64,000 nucleotides of DNA from Chloroflexota bacterium (GCA_026710945.1 JAPOQA010000040.1:1-64000), one strand, 5' to 3'. Shown: positions 54,362 to 63,700, numbered from the stretch's first letter. Notes: generated by a model not told the origin, from the letters alone. Numbers and translations: made by a program.

Positions 54362-57300
54362 TCACTCTTCGAGTCCCTGCCTGGCCATAAGCTCCCTAAG
54401 ATTGTGCTTTGTGTCGTTGGAGATGCTCGATTCTAGAAGATTCTTAAGAAGATCTTTTGCTCCCCACCAGTGGTCCTGCACACCGATTTTGTCCAAATGA
54501 AGCAAGAAGCGCGCGAGTTCATTTGGAAATCGCTGGGGGAGATTGCCTTTCTGAAGACTGTATAGAAGGTTGCCAAACTCCGATGTGTTCTCTCCCATCC
54601 TCATTGCAAGCGCGACGGCCTCGGGAAATACGGCTGTTAGTTGCGCAGGCCAATGAAGCATCTGTGCGACTTCTTTGGGCGTGAGAGCGTACGGTACTCC
54701 CTCAAGACGGTTTTCCCAGTAGTCCTTCAACCAACGATGCCACCACTCCCGTTGTGTGGCTTCGTCCATCTCCCACAGGTAATTCTCATTGAGATTGGAG
54801 GTGAAGACCTCCCCAATGTCTGCACCTCCATCATTGAATAGCTTGGGTATCCACGTGTTCAAAGGATCCTCGACAAAGTAGGCGATCATGTAGATATAGC
54901 GTTCAATGAACTGGTCGCGTAGGTATTCGCCCTTTGTGCTAAACCATTGGACAGCTTCAAGGAACGCCTCTTCCAAGAGTTCCGCCACACTAGGATTGGG
55001 AATTATCCGAGCTAAAGCCTCCCGTGCCACTTCCCAGTTTTTGCTGTCGGGATCGAATGATGGGAGCAAGTTCTCTAACGTCCACGCTCTATCGACTGTC
55101 AATAGAAACGCGAATTCGCTGGCAAGGACGGAAATGCTCAATTTGCCGGGCAGTGTGGAGTCGTTGACAACTGTTGACAGAAGTACGCGATATTCATCGA
55201 TCATAAACTCGGGCGTGGACTCTTGGGCATTGTGCCAGACTGAAAGTCCATGCAGCCAAAACTCAGTCAGCCTTCCTGCCGTGTGCTCGTGGGCTCTTTC
55301 AAACCAGTCGTCTAGGTGTTGATCTGTCTCTTCCCATTTAAGGTCTTGCCAAAGAGCGGAAGCGATGCTATTGGCGACCGAGAGTAGCTTTAGCGCATAG
55401 GGTTTGCCCCTGTTTTGCACCAATGAGAACAGTACATTGGCAATTTCATAGGCATACTTGGCATCTATGCCACTGTTAGCTAGGCATGAAATCACGCTAC
55501 GGTACTGTTCCTCGTCTAAGTCCATAGCCATCCAGGCATTCAGCAAAGAGGTCCAAAGGTCAGTTTCCAGATTTCCACTCTGTGCCAATGATTCAGCAAG
55601 TTCGAACCCCCAGTCAAAACTCTGCTTTGCCGCTTCGGTTAAGACACTCAACAACCCATTGCGGTTTAGCATGTAGTGTTCACTCGGATCGAATGCAAGT
55701 AGCTCCTCTCGCCAAGTGGCTGCTGGTCTATCCAATAACTCTTCAACAGTCCAAGGGCTTCGCGGACCTAACGAAAGTTCTGAGTAAATGAGGAAGTCTG
55801 GATGTTCTCGCGGTCTGAATTCTGGAAGGAGTCTTGAAGTCTCATCACGGGCTTGCTTCGCTATTGGGCAATCCAAATCATTTGAAATGAGCCAATGAAA
55901 CCAGTCGAGTTTGTGCCGTGCTTCAATCTGCCTAGGTGTCAAGGTTGTGTCTTGCTTTCCCTCCCAGCGGAACTCTAGAATTGCCGAGACTAGTGCTCTC
56001 TTGGTCCTTTTGTTGGCATTCGGATAAGCATGTGCCGCTAAGCGGAATACTTCGTGGTGGATTTCGTGATCATGAATATTGACGTTTGTCAGTAGCCATT
56101 CGATCTTCTCATGCGAAGCAGGCTCTCTTTGAGCGCAAATAGTGTTCAAAGCAAGGCGACGTAAGATGGGAGCGTCCGAAGTAGCTAAACAATTCCGCCA
56201 CCTCGTTGCTGCACTCGCCCGATTCTCCGCTAGCCATTCAAGTGAATCCCGCGCTATATTAACTAAGATAGTCGACAATCCGGTTGACCTATTCTGTTCG
56301 TGCTCCTCAATGGCAGGACGTTCCCAGTTTTCGCTCGTTCCCCAGATGCGAAGGACGCTGTCCCTTTCTTCCAAGCGCTTAGTGGCAATGCTAATCACAG
56401 ATTCTACGACCTGGTCGATTGTAGGTCTGAGGCTGTCCTCCCACAAACCTCTGAGTGCATAAGTTGCGCCAGTAAATCTTAATCCCGCTCTGATTGGCGT
56501 CTTTTCATCGTTTTCAAGGTCGTACCCTTGCTTCAGGGTTAGACGGCTTGCCGTCATCGCATCAAACAACTGAATCAAGCTCTTCAACAGTCCTTGTTGC
56601 GCGCACAGCCTAGCCAGTGAGGACAAGATATGGTGAGAATTCGTATCCTGCGGAATATCCGCGATCAATACAGATATCCAGCGTGACAAGGCCGTTTCAT
56701 TTATCTCGGCCTCACTCTTCGAGACATGGTGGCCTGTCTTCCACCAAAGATTCGGGTGCAGGCGCAGGTTGTGTCTCCCTATCAGGAGAAAGAGCCTATC
56801 GGGGTGTTGGCACGCGAATTGGCTACTAAGCCACCAAGAGAGGATGCCCTCTATCCCGTTAAGTTCCCCGAATTCAAACAGTGAATCTAGGTAACTGCGC
56901 TCGTCCAGCCACTCAATCCATTCAGGTGACGTGGCGTGCTCGGCAAAGAACCTGGTCTTGACCTCATCTCTAAGCGCTTCCTCGATGACGTCAGCCTCTT
57001 CCCTGCCGCGCGGTGGTGGTTGCTGCGCAATGTCCTTGATAAGGCGCTGCCAACCCAATATGCCGAGGCGAACATGATTCGCCAGGCGTTCGATTCCTAA
57101 GTCGAGTGCGCCGTGATCGTTCTTGGTTGGTATTGGATAGAGAATTGGTTCAATACCAAGGGTTTTCCAGCGCTGAAATTTCTCACTTTCATTCCCCACT
57201 TCGTCGCCAATTAGAGCGTAGCGCTTTGCTTCGTTCACTGGCAATGCACGCGCCAAGTAGTGCATGTCAGTGTCTCTGTGGCTATAGCCTACAAAGAGGA

Positions 57301-57877
57301 CCGTGTATTCGCGGAAGAGGGATACAAGAAAGCGACGCGCCCAGCCCTCGGTCAGATACGCCTTGCCAAAGTCTTTGTCAGTAAGCACCATATTGTGGGG
57401 GCAGCTTACCGCGCCGTGAACGTGGACGATGCCGCTGAAGTCATCGCCCAAGGGCAAGGCGGGCGCTCGGAACTGCTCGGGTTTAGTATCAAACATATCT
57501 TCAATTTCGGCCGCCTGCTCGAACAGTTCGTCGAAGTTGGTCGTTACGAGGCGAACGCTCTGATCTCTTGTAAAGAGCCGCAGGAGATTGAAATGTAGAG
57601 CGTTTGGCTTCAGGCCATCCCGCGTAAGGGCTTTGGCGGCAAGGGCATGGACATCTGTCCTATTCTCTTGCTGGAGTCGGCCCAGAAAGCGATCTTCGGT
57701 TTCGCCCTTCTGCGATTCAACGCCAGTCCCACTTGCGATCTCGCAAGCCAACTGTTTGAAATCTGGTAGACGAGCCGGTTCCCCCTTAGAAACACCTGCT
57801 CCAGCGAAGACAGCAAGCGTGTTGTCGCGTAAGGCATCCATTACTTCCCGGGGGAAATCTATGTCTGCAATTCTCAT
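54362..57877 (-). CDS. Large SIR2-domain protein, candidate defence NADase
   Basis: 1171 residues from ATG 57877, preceded by GGTGA; the frame is open further to 57982. Residues about 1-300 are a SIR2 (sirtuin-like NAD-binding) domain: VFAGAGVS (23-30), VTTNFDELFE (111-120), VHVHGAV with catalytic His (151-157), and VLFVGYSHRDTDMHYLARA (193-211). The remaining 850 residues are Trp-rich and helical, with no zinc, helicase or nuclease motif, and look like a long repeat scaffold. This is the architecture of defence-associated sirtuins (DSR1/DSR2-like, SIR2 with DUF4020-type C-terminal), which deplete NAD on phage infection. GC of sampled lines is about 43-53% against 67% in sucC, consistent with transfer. 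No partner gene is adjacent. Confidence 0.8.
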   Translation of the reverse strand: MRIADIDFPREVMDALRDNTLAVFAGAGVSKGEPARLPDFKQLACEIASGTGVESQKGETEDRFLGRLQQENRTDVHALAAKALTRDGLKPNALHFNLLRLFTRDQSVRLVTTNFDELFEQAAEIEDMFDTKPEQFRAPALPLGDDFSGIVHVHGAVSCPHNMVLTDKDFGKAYLTEGWARRFLVSLFREYTVLFVGYSHRDTDMHYLARALPVNEAKRYALIGDEVGNESEKFQRWKTLGIEPILYPIPTKNDHGALDLGIERLANHVRLGILGWQRLIKDIAQQPPPRGREEADVIEEALRDEVKTRFFAEHATSPEWIEWLDERSYLDSLFEFGELNGIEGILSWWLSSQFACQHPDRLFLLIGRHNLRLHPNLWWKTGHHVSKSEAEINETALSRWISVLIADIPQDTNSHHILSSLARLCAQQGLLKSLIQLFDAMTASRLTLKQGYDLENDEKTPIRAGLRFTGATYALRGLWEDSLRPTIDQVVESVISIATKRLEERDSVLRIWGTSENWERPAIEEHEQNRSTGLSTILVNIARDSLEWLAENRASAATRWRNCLATSDAPILRRLALNTICAQREPASHEKIEWLLTNVNIHDHEIHHEVFRLAAHAYPNANKRTKRALVSAILEFRWEGKQDTTLTPRQIEARHKLDWFHWLISNDLDCPIAKQARDETSRLLPEFRPREHPDFLIYSELSLGPRSPWTVEELLDRPAATWREELLAFDPSEHYMLNRNGLLSVLTEAAKQSFDWGFELAESLAQSGNLETDLWTSLLNAWMAMDLDEEQYRSVISCLANSGIDAKYAYEIANVLFSLVQNRGKPYALKLLSVANSIASALWQDLKWEETDQHLDDWFERAHEHTAGRLTEFWLHGLSVWHNAQESTPEFMIDEYRVLLSTVVNDSTLPGKLSISVLASEFAFLLTVDRAWTLENLLPSFDPDSKNWEVAREALARIIPNPSVAELLEEAFLEAVQWFSTKGEYLRDQFIERYIYMIAYFVEDPLNTWIPKLFNDGGADIGEVFTSNLNENYLWEMDEATQREWWHRWLKDYWENRLEGVPYALTPKEVAQMLHWPAQLTAVFPEAVALAMRMGENTSEFGNLLYSLQKGNLPQRFPNELARFLLHLDKIGVQDHWWGAKDLLKNLLESSISNDTKHNLRELMARQGLEE

Positions 57878-57929
57878 CTGTGAAGTCACCAATGCATGCG
57901 GTAGCCACACCTGAGTCTCTACACCTATC

Positions 57930-57935
57930 ATTATA
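57930..57935 (-). promoter_or_regulatory. Possible -10 box upstream of the SIR2 gene
   Basis: Perfect TATAAT on the minus strand, about 55 bases before the chosen start at 57877. A -35 is not clear. If used, transcription would begin between this box and the ATG, which supports the start at 57877 over the ones further upstream. Confidence 0.4.
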
Positions 57936-58060
57936 CTTTGTAAACTTGCGTGGGTTGACTGCGGACTTGATTCGCATTGCAATGCTAGTAGATGCTTGGA
58001 GTCTGTCTAAGGAATTTAGGGCCAGCTTTAGTAGCAATACCTTGTTAAGGAGACTGGAGA

Positions 58061-59020
58061 ATGCAATTACGTACGTTGGGAAGAACCGGCATACGCATCT
58101 CGGAGGTGGGGTTGGGGACGTGGGGGATGGGCGGCGATCGTTATGGGCGGGCGGACGACGCGGAGTCGCGGGGCGCGATCTTGCGCGCCTTGGAGCTTGG
58201 CATTAATCACATCGATACCGCTCCCATATATGGCAACGGCCGCAGTGAAGAGGTGATCGGCGATGCCATTGCGGGGCGACGTCACGAGGTGGTGCTGGCC
58301 AGCAAGGTGGGCATGTTTCCCGGCGGGCGGCAGAACTTTGACTACTCAGGTCCAAGGGTTATGCGCGAAGTCGAGCAGAGCCTGCGCCGCCTGCGTACGG
58401 ACTACCTGGACATCTTCTATCTCCATAGCCCGGATGAGGATCTCTTTCGTGACGATGGCCTGGAAGCGCTCGTCCGCCTGAAGGAGCAGGGCAAAATCAG
58501 AGCCACAGGCTTCTCCGTCATGTCGGTAGATGAGGGTATTCCACTGGCGATGCGTCTCATCGACCAGGGACAGGTGGATGTCATCCAGCAGGCATATCGT
58601 CTCTTATACACCTTGCCCGCCACGGAGCTCTTCCCAATGGCTGAGGCAAGAAACGTAGGTGTAATCGCGCGAGAAAACTTCTACTTTGGGTTCCTCACCG
58701 GCGCCATTACGCGCAAGACGGTCTTCGACGATTATGACGACCGGCGCAAATTCAGGGCGGACTTCATCGATGCCGTGCTGGCGCGCGTAGAGAAGCTGGA
58801 CTTTCTCACGAACGGGCGCACGATGACGCAGGCCGCGCTGCAGTTCGTGCTTGCCACACCGGGCGTGCATGGCGTGATTCCCGGGGCGATGACGGTTGCC
58901 GAAGTCGAGGACAACGTACGGGCCTCGGGTGGCAAGACGGTTACAACTGAGGAAATGGCACAGGTCTTGGATCTGGAGGCGCGCGACTACGATCTGCCGC
59001 CTATTCCGCCGCCGGTGTGA
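58061..59020 (+). CDS. Aldo/keto reductase
   Basis: 319-residue AKR barrel. Catalytic tetrad: Asp in NHIDTAPIYGNG (with Tyr), Lys in VVLASKVGMFPG, His in DIFYLHSPDEDL. Later ITRKTVFDDYDD and the NADP site ATPGVHGVIPGAMTVAEV. AGGAG precedes the ATG. The last residues YDLPPIPPPV have been copied several times into the downstream tandem array. Confidence 0.93.
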   Translation: MQLRTLGRTGIRISEVGLGTWGMGGDRYGRADDAESRGAILRALELGINHIDTAPIYGNGRSEEVIGDAIAGRRHEVVLASKVGMFPGGRQNFDYSGPRVMREVEQSLRRLRTDYLDIFYLHSPDEDLFRDDGLEALVRLKEQGKIRATGFSVMSVDEGIPLAMRLIDQGQVDVIQQAYRLLYTLPATELFPMAEARNVGVIARENFYFGFLTGAITRKTVFDDYDDRRKFRADFIDAVLARVEKLDFLTNGRTMTQAALQFVLATPGVHGVIPGAMTVAEVEDNVRASGGKTVTTEEMAQVLDLEARDYDLPPIPPPV

Positions 59021-59660
59021 GGAAAAAGCGACGAGCTTTTCGAAGCTTCATTAGTCGGTCTCGTTGGATTGGGTATTCTAGCGCTTCGCTCCGTCCATGC
59101 TTCGACAAGCTCAGCACGAACGGAGCAATGGCCTTGGAGGCGCGATTTTGACTTGCCGCCGATACCGTCGCTGGTGTGAGGAAATATTGATGAGTCTTGC
59201 AGGGCGTCGCAAGGCAGTCTCGTTGGCCTGAGAATTCTAGCGCTTTGCTCCGTCCATGCTTCGACAAGCTCAGCACGAACGGAGCATTGGCCTTGGCAGT
59301 GCGCGATTACGACTTGCCGCCGATATCGCCGCCGGTGTGAGGAAAAAGCGATGAGCTTTTCAAAGCTTCATTAGTCGGTCTCGTTGGATTGAGAATTCTC
59401 GCGCTTTGCTCAGTCCATGCTTCGACAAGCTCAGCACGAACGGAGCATTGGCCTTGGAGGCGCGCGATTACGACTTGCCGCCGATACTGCCGCTGGTGTG
59501 AGGAAATATTGATGAGTCTTGCAGGGCGTCGCAAGGCAGTCTCGTTGGCCTGAGTATTCTAGCGCTTTGCTCCGTCCATGCTTCGACAAGCTCAGCACGA
59601 ACGGAGCATTGGCCTTGGAAGTGCGATTTTGACTTGCCGCCGATACCGCCGCCGGTTTGA
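59021..59660 (+). repeat. A-B-A-B tandem array derived from the aldo/keto reductase 3' end
   Basis: Four units of 159, 161, 161 and 159 bases (59021-59179, 59180-59340, 59341-59501, 59502-59660). Each carries a P4 repeat (ttcgacaagctcagcacgaa) at 59101, 59260, 59421 and 59582, and ends with a copy of the gene terminal codons (cgattacgacttgccgccga to ggtgtga). Units 1 and 3 share one left segment (rich in aaaaagcg...gagctttt), and units 2 and 4 another (aatattgatgagtcttgc), so the array is a duplicated 320-base A-B pair. Confidence 0.95.
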
Positions 59661-59823
59661 GCTCTAAGCACTAATCACTAAGCTCTAAGCAGTTGAGGCT
59701 ACGCAGGTATTCTGATCATGATTGGCCTCGGCGCTGGCGTGCCTGAGGAAGAGAAGGAAGAGGGGGGGGGGGCAAGCCCCCGCGCTACAGCTCATGTAAG
59801 CTCAGCTAGTACAAAGCTGAGAC
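59661..59823. other. Intergenic tail with poly-G P2 element
   Basis: Contains a run of 11 G (59762-59772) beginning a P2-like element (gggcaagcccccgcgctac). No gene recognised. The poly-G tract may be slippage-prone. Confidence 0.6.
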
Positions 59824-60879
59824 TTACAGCGCAATGACCTGTCCCGCAGCTTGGGTGTAACCAAGATACATGCGAATGACATCATGGGCGTCCTCGAGCG
59901 TTGCCGTCTGTGGCGGCGTATTCTCGAGCACGCTCTCGGCAAAGGCGATGATTTCGGGGGCGTAGCCCAGGAGGAAGAGCCCCTTGTTGGCAAGACGTCC
60001 GTGGGAGAAGTCTGGCAGCCAGCGGCGGGGAGCGGCGGCATCATCGCTGACGAATGACTCCCTGGAGCGCGGCTGTCCCGGCGGATAGTACGTAAGGTCA
60101 ACGCCATTCTCAACCACTATGGAAGCACCTTCGCCATTCACCTCCACACGGTCCCATGGCGCGTTTTCCCCTTTGCCTGCGGCTTGGTGCAGGCAGCCGA
60201 TGCTGCCGTTGGTAAACGCGAATACGCCCAGCGAACTGCCGCTACGCGTTTCGTCGGCAAAGTAAAGTGTCCTTGCCGAGCCGAGCAAGAATTGCAGAAT
60301 CGAGAGTGGATGACAGCCGATCTGGAGGAAGCGCATCATCTCGGGACTGTGGGGTCGCCCCTCGACCGGCGGCAAGTCTACGGCGTAGTGGACATACGCC
60401 GACGTTGGTGCGCCGAATTCCGGTTGGGACATTAATTCCTTGGCGTGCTGGATGGCTGGATAGAAGGGTTTCTTAAAACCGACCTGAACGAAGCGCTGCG
60501 CTTGGTCACGCGCCGCTTGCATCTCCTCGATTTCGGCCAGCGTCGATGCCGGCGGCTTCTCGATCCAAACGTGGACTCCCGCCCGCAGCACATCAATCGC
60601 CACCGGCGCGTACTGCGGTCGCCCTTGTATGTCGTGATTGAGCACTACAAAGACTGCGTCAAGCTCCTCCTGATCAAGCATTTCGGCATAGTCGGTGTAC
60701 CAGCGCAAGGCGCCAAACTGCCGTGCACTAAACCGGGCGCGTTCCTCAATGAGATCGCAGACCGCCACCAACTCCACCGGAGCATACTGCAAGCTGGGCA
60801 GAATACTCTGAAAGGCATGCTTGCCGCAACCGATGAATCCTGCGCGTATGCGCCGATCGTACTCATAGTTGAAGGGCAT
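59824..60879 (-). CDS. Gfo/Idh/MocA-family oxidoreductase
   Basis: 351-residue family member with Rossmann motif AGFIGCGKHAFQSILPSLQ, VAVCDLIEERARFSARQFG and catalytic VWIEKPPASTLAEIEEM (Lys about residue 95). The C-terminal barrel has MRFLQIGCHPLSILQFLLG with the conserved His. It is one of seven such genes in the window. It may be linked with herA only by position. Confidence 0.9.
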   Translation of the reverse strand: MPFNYEYDRRIRAGFIGCGKHAFQSILPSLQYAPVELVAVCDLIEERARFSARQFGALRWYTDYAEMLDQEELDAVFVVLNHDIQGRPQYAPVAIDVLRAGVHVWIEKPPASTLAEIEEMQAARDQAQRFVQVGFKKPFYPAIQHAKELMSQPEFGAPTSAYVHYAVDLPPVEGRPHSPEMMRFLQIGCHPLSILQFLLGSARTLYFADETRSGSSLGVFAFTNGSIGCLHQAAGKGENAPWDRVEVNGEGASIVVENGVDLTYYPPGQPRSRESFVSDDAAAPRRWLPDFSHGRLANKGLFLLGYAPEIIAFAESVLENTPPQTATLEDAHDVIRMYLGYTQAAGQVIAL

Positions 60880-60971
60880 CTGGATAGTCCTCTATATGGG
60901 CAAAGAATGACTGCATGTGAACGTGACCGGTCTTACTGCCCAGCGCACATAGGTAGCCGGCTCGGGTCTCA

Positions 60972-62846
60972 TTAGCGACGGTCGCTGCTCTTGCGCAGAA
61001 TGTTGCTGCGCCCGCGCGGCGGTCCTTCCGGCAGCCCGGAGGCGTCCACTTCGCGTCGGCGGCGCGTCTCGTCCGAGAAGTACTTGGCCCACTCGGCGGG
61101 CGCATCGGGTTCTATGCCCCCGTGGCGCGTGATCCGCTGCCTGACTCGAATGGAAAGCGGCGTATTGACGGCGGCTCCGGCCACAATCGCCTGCCCCTTG
61201 GAGAGCGCCGGCAATTCCGCCAATAGGTCATGGCTCGCGCTCTCGACGGCCGCGGCCACGCTGCTCTGGTCATACTCGTTGACGATGCGCAGCAGGAATT
61301 GCGTCATACACTGCGAGAGCACGTCGGAATCAAGCTTGCCGGGGCGTTGGCTGATGAGGCCCACGCCTACCCCAAACTTGCGCCCCTCGGCCAGGACGGT
61401 CTTGAGGATATTCGTGGTGACCACGTCTTCATTTGCCGGGGCAAAGTGATGGGCCTCTTCGAGCAGAACGAAGACTGGATAATCAAGTCGGTCCTTCGGG
61501 CCGCCGATTCCCTTAGCCGCATTCATGCGGGCTTTCCAAATCATGCGCAAGAGCACGGCCACGATTACTTGCTGCTGACGGCGATCAATTTCGTTGAGCT
61601 GCAGCACGGAACAGAGGCCGGGACGGAAGAGCTGGTGCAGATCAATGGTTTCAATGTTGTCGAAGTTCGGTGACTCGGCAAAGAGGCTTTTGAGGCGCCA
61701 ATGCAACGCTCGTGCACTGCCGCGCATTTGCAGATCCGGCTTGGCGCGACTGCTTTGCTGTTCCATTCCGCCAGCGTCGTCAAGCCAGTCAAGGTTGCCG
61801 TCGTCTGAAGATTGATTCCCACTTTCGCGGGAATGACGAGACTGTGCCGCAGCCTGCTCTTCCTCTCCGCTCTGCATGTGTTCCAAGGTTCCAATGAGGT
61901 CACCCGTTGTCCATGGGGTCTTGTCTTTGCGATCGCCCTCCACGCGATCCAACGCCAATCGCAGTGCGTATTCCATGGGTCCGGAGAGGCCGAATTGCGC
62001 GCCGAGAAGGAAGCGCATGTCGTAGAACGTAAGGTCAGACACACGAATCTTCACCTGGTCCTGGGGGACGGTCCTTACCTCTGCCTTGTAACCGTCGTCG
62101 GCACTGAAGTCGGCGGCATTTCGAATTTCCTCCAGCGTATCGTACTCCCCATGAGGGTCTACAACGAGAATACTGGCGCGGTTGATGGACTTCATCATCT
62201 CTTCGATCAAGACGGAGGCAAGATAACTTTTGCCTGCGCCGGTACCGGCGATAATTGCCATGTGCGTTGCCGTAATGGAACGGACATCCAATACCACCGG
62301 GACTCCCTCGGTGAAATCTGCTTTGGGGTTAAAGGCGGGACGGGAGAGTAAAGACCCGACAAATGCACCGCCTCGCTCTGCTTCGCCAATATTTCGGTCA
62401 AACGCGACTCGATTCAACACCGCTGCGAGCGCGTCGTCCGGGGCCAGGTAGATTTTCCAGCCTATGCGCGGCGGGATGCGTGGATTGACGAAGGCGCTCA
62501 ACTGCGCATCGTGGTAGCCCATGATGCTGACGTGGATTTCGAATAGTTCGTCAGAGGCAGTATCGGGTCCAGCCGTGCCATTCGGGGACAGCTCGGAAGA
62601 ACTGTGGTAGCCGACGAGCGCTGCCATTTGCGCCGGGTCAACTTCCGGATGGGCGAGGAAGGAATCCGGATAGAGCCGCAGCGGAACGCGCCGTATCACA
62701 CGTCCGAGTATTTGACGCTGCGTGCCGTCAACCTCGGCTTCGTAATAGACGACCTCGCTCGTCTTTCCCCGCCGCTCGGTATCGGGGGTGACGAATGTAT
62801 ACTCGTTCGGTGTTTCGCCGGGTCCCTTGGCAATGCCAATAATCAT
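60972..62846 (-). CDS. HerA-like ATPase
   Basis: 624 residues. N-terminal HAS-barrel-like domain (GIAKGPGETPNEYTFVTPD), then Walker A MAIIAGTGAGKSYLASVL (about residue 220), Walker B VFVLLEEAHHFAP and GLISQRPGKLDSDVLSQC; C-terminal ATPase lobe ends VGAAVNTPLSIRV. HerA pumps DNA with the nuclease NurA or in defence pairs; no NurA gene is adjacent. A 40-residue insertion between the ATPase segments contains HSRESGNQSSD, the translation of a P3 palindrome (61813-61837). Confidence 0.88.
   Translation of the reverse strand: MIIGIAKGPGETPNEYTFVTPDTERRGKTSEVVYYEAEVDGTQRQILGRVIRRVPLRLYPDSFLAHPEVDPAQMAALVGYHSSSELSPNGTAGPDTASDELFEIHVSIMGYHDAQLSAFVNPRIPPRIGWKIYLAPDDALAAVLNRVAFDRNIGEAERGGAFVGSLLSRPAFNPKADFTEGVPVVLDVRSITATHMAIIAGTGAGKSYLASVLIEEMMKSINRASILVVDPHGEYDTLEEIRNAADFSADDGYKAEVRTVPQDQVKIRVSDLTFYDMRFLLGAQFGLSGPMEYALRLALDRVEGDRKDKTPWTTGDLIGTLEHMQSGEEEQAAAQSRHSRESGNQSSDDGNLDWLDDAGGMEQQSSRAKPDLQMRGSARALHWRLKSLFAESPNFDNIETIDLHQLFRPGLCSVLQLNEIDRRQQQVIVAVLLRMIWKARMNAAKGIGGPKDRLDYPVFVLLEEAHHFAPANEDVVTTNILKTVLAEGRKFGVGVGLISQRPGKLDSDVLSQCMTQFLLRIVNEYDQSSVAAAVESASHDLLAELPALSKGQAIVAGAAVNTPLSIRVRQRITRHGGIEPDAPAEWAKYFSDETRRRREVDASGLPEGPPRGRSNILRKSSDRR
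61813..61837 (-). repeat. P3 palindrome inserted in frame in herA-like gene
   Basis: GATTCCCACTTTCGCGGGAA then TGACG on the plus strand; on the minus strand it reads in frame as RHSRESGNQ. It belongs to the same repeat family as 9888 and 25906. The insertion falls in a low-complexity acidic stretch, so the core of the ATPase should tolerate it. Confidence 0.9.
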
Positions 62847-62926
62847 CGGTCTGCGCTCTTGGTTGTGACGCTCCCTGACCCATTCCAGGGTTGGCCGTAG
62901 CGGCAGCTACTAAAGTGCCTTGTCGC

Positions 62927-63700
62927 CTATTGCTCCCGCCGGATAATGTCCAGTTCATCGGTTGCGCCCTTGATGAGAAGCCGCTGGTCGTTGGCGAGGC
63001 CCATGTAGCGGAAGCCTTGCTCGAGCCGCATGTTCAGCGCTTGGCCGGAGCTGGTATGAATACCGGGAGCCACGCCGTACTTTTGAGCTACCGATACGAC
63101 CTGGCCAATGGCAGCTTCGAAGTCCGGATGATGGCTATCGGTGCTGGGCGGCAGGCCCAAAGAGGCACAGAGATCGTTCGGCCCGATGAAAGCGGCGTCG
63201 ATGCCGGGGACGCTGAGGATTTCGTCGAGCCGCCGTATGGCATCGGCATGCTCGATCTGAATGACTACGAGCAACTGATCGTTGGCATGTTCCAGATACG
63301 CGGCTTGTGTTGTGCGGAAGGCATAGTGATTGCGCCCGCTGCCGATGCTGCGCATGCCGGCAGGAGGATAGTGGCATGCCGCAACGGCTCGCTCAGCCTC
63401 ATCGCGCGTGCGCACCATCGGCACTACGACGCCGTATGCGCCGGCATCGAGCACACGCTTAATCCACACGTGGTCGTTCCAGGGCACGCGAGCGGTTGGC
63501 ACGACATCAGTTGTATTGATGACCTGAAACAGGGCGCGGGTTTCACGCACGTCAATGGAACCGTGCTCCATATCGACGTTGAGCCAGTCAAATGCCATGT
63601 GCGCCAGAGATTCCGTCGCCAGCGGGTCGCCTAGGGTGAGCCAGGTGCCGATTGCGGGTTTCCCCGCGCTAAGAAGCTGCTTGACCGGGTTTTCGCGCAT
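62927..63700 (-). CDS. HpcH/HpaI-family aldolase
   Basis: 257-residue class II aldolase of the HpaI type (2-keto-3-deoxy acid aldolase). Typical parts are GTWLTLGDPLATESLAHMAFDWLNVDMEHG, VPTARVPWNDHVWIKRVLDAGAYGVVVPMV (Arg), VVIQIEHADAIRRLDEI (Glu metal ligand) and AFIGPNDLCASLGLP (Asp). The usual retro-aldol reaction gives pyruvate or glyoxylate plus an aldehyde from a sugar acid. It fits with the sugar-oxidation genes in this window. Confidence 0.9.
   Translation of the reverse strand: MRENPVKQLLSAGKPAIGTWLTLGDPLATESLAHMAFDWLNVDMEHGSIDVRETRALFQVINTTDVVPTARVPWNDHVWIKRVLDAGAYGVVVPMVRTRDEAERAVAACHYPPAGMRSIGSGRNHYAFRTTQAAYLEHANDQLLVVIQIEHADAIRRLDEILSVPGIDAAFIGPNDLCASLGLPPSTDSHHPDFEAAIGQVVSVAQKYGVAPGIHTSSGQALNMRLEQGFRYMGLANDQRLLIKGATDELDIIRREQ

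Noticed and set aside
57878-57982. Earlier start for the SIR2 protein
   Set aside because: The extra 35 residues do not belong to the SIR2 fold, no ribosome site precedes them and a -10-like box lies within them.
59021-59660. Possible CRISPR or integron-like array
   Set aside because: Units are about 160 bases, all alike in sequence, without unique spacers or attC-type sites, and derive from the preceding gene end.
54362-62846. Confident call of a SIR2-HerA defence operon
   Set aside because: The genes are not adjacent, an opposite-strand gene and repeats lie between them, and the SIR2 protein is much larger than in known pairs.
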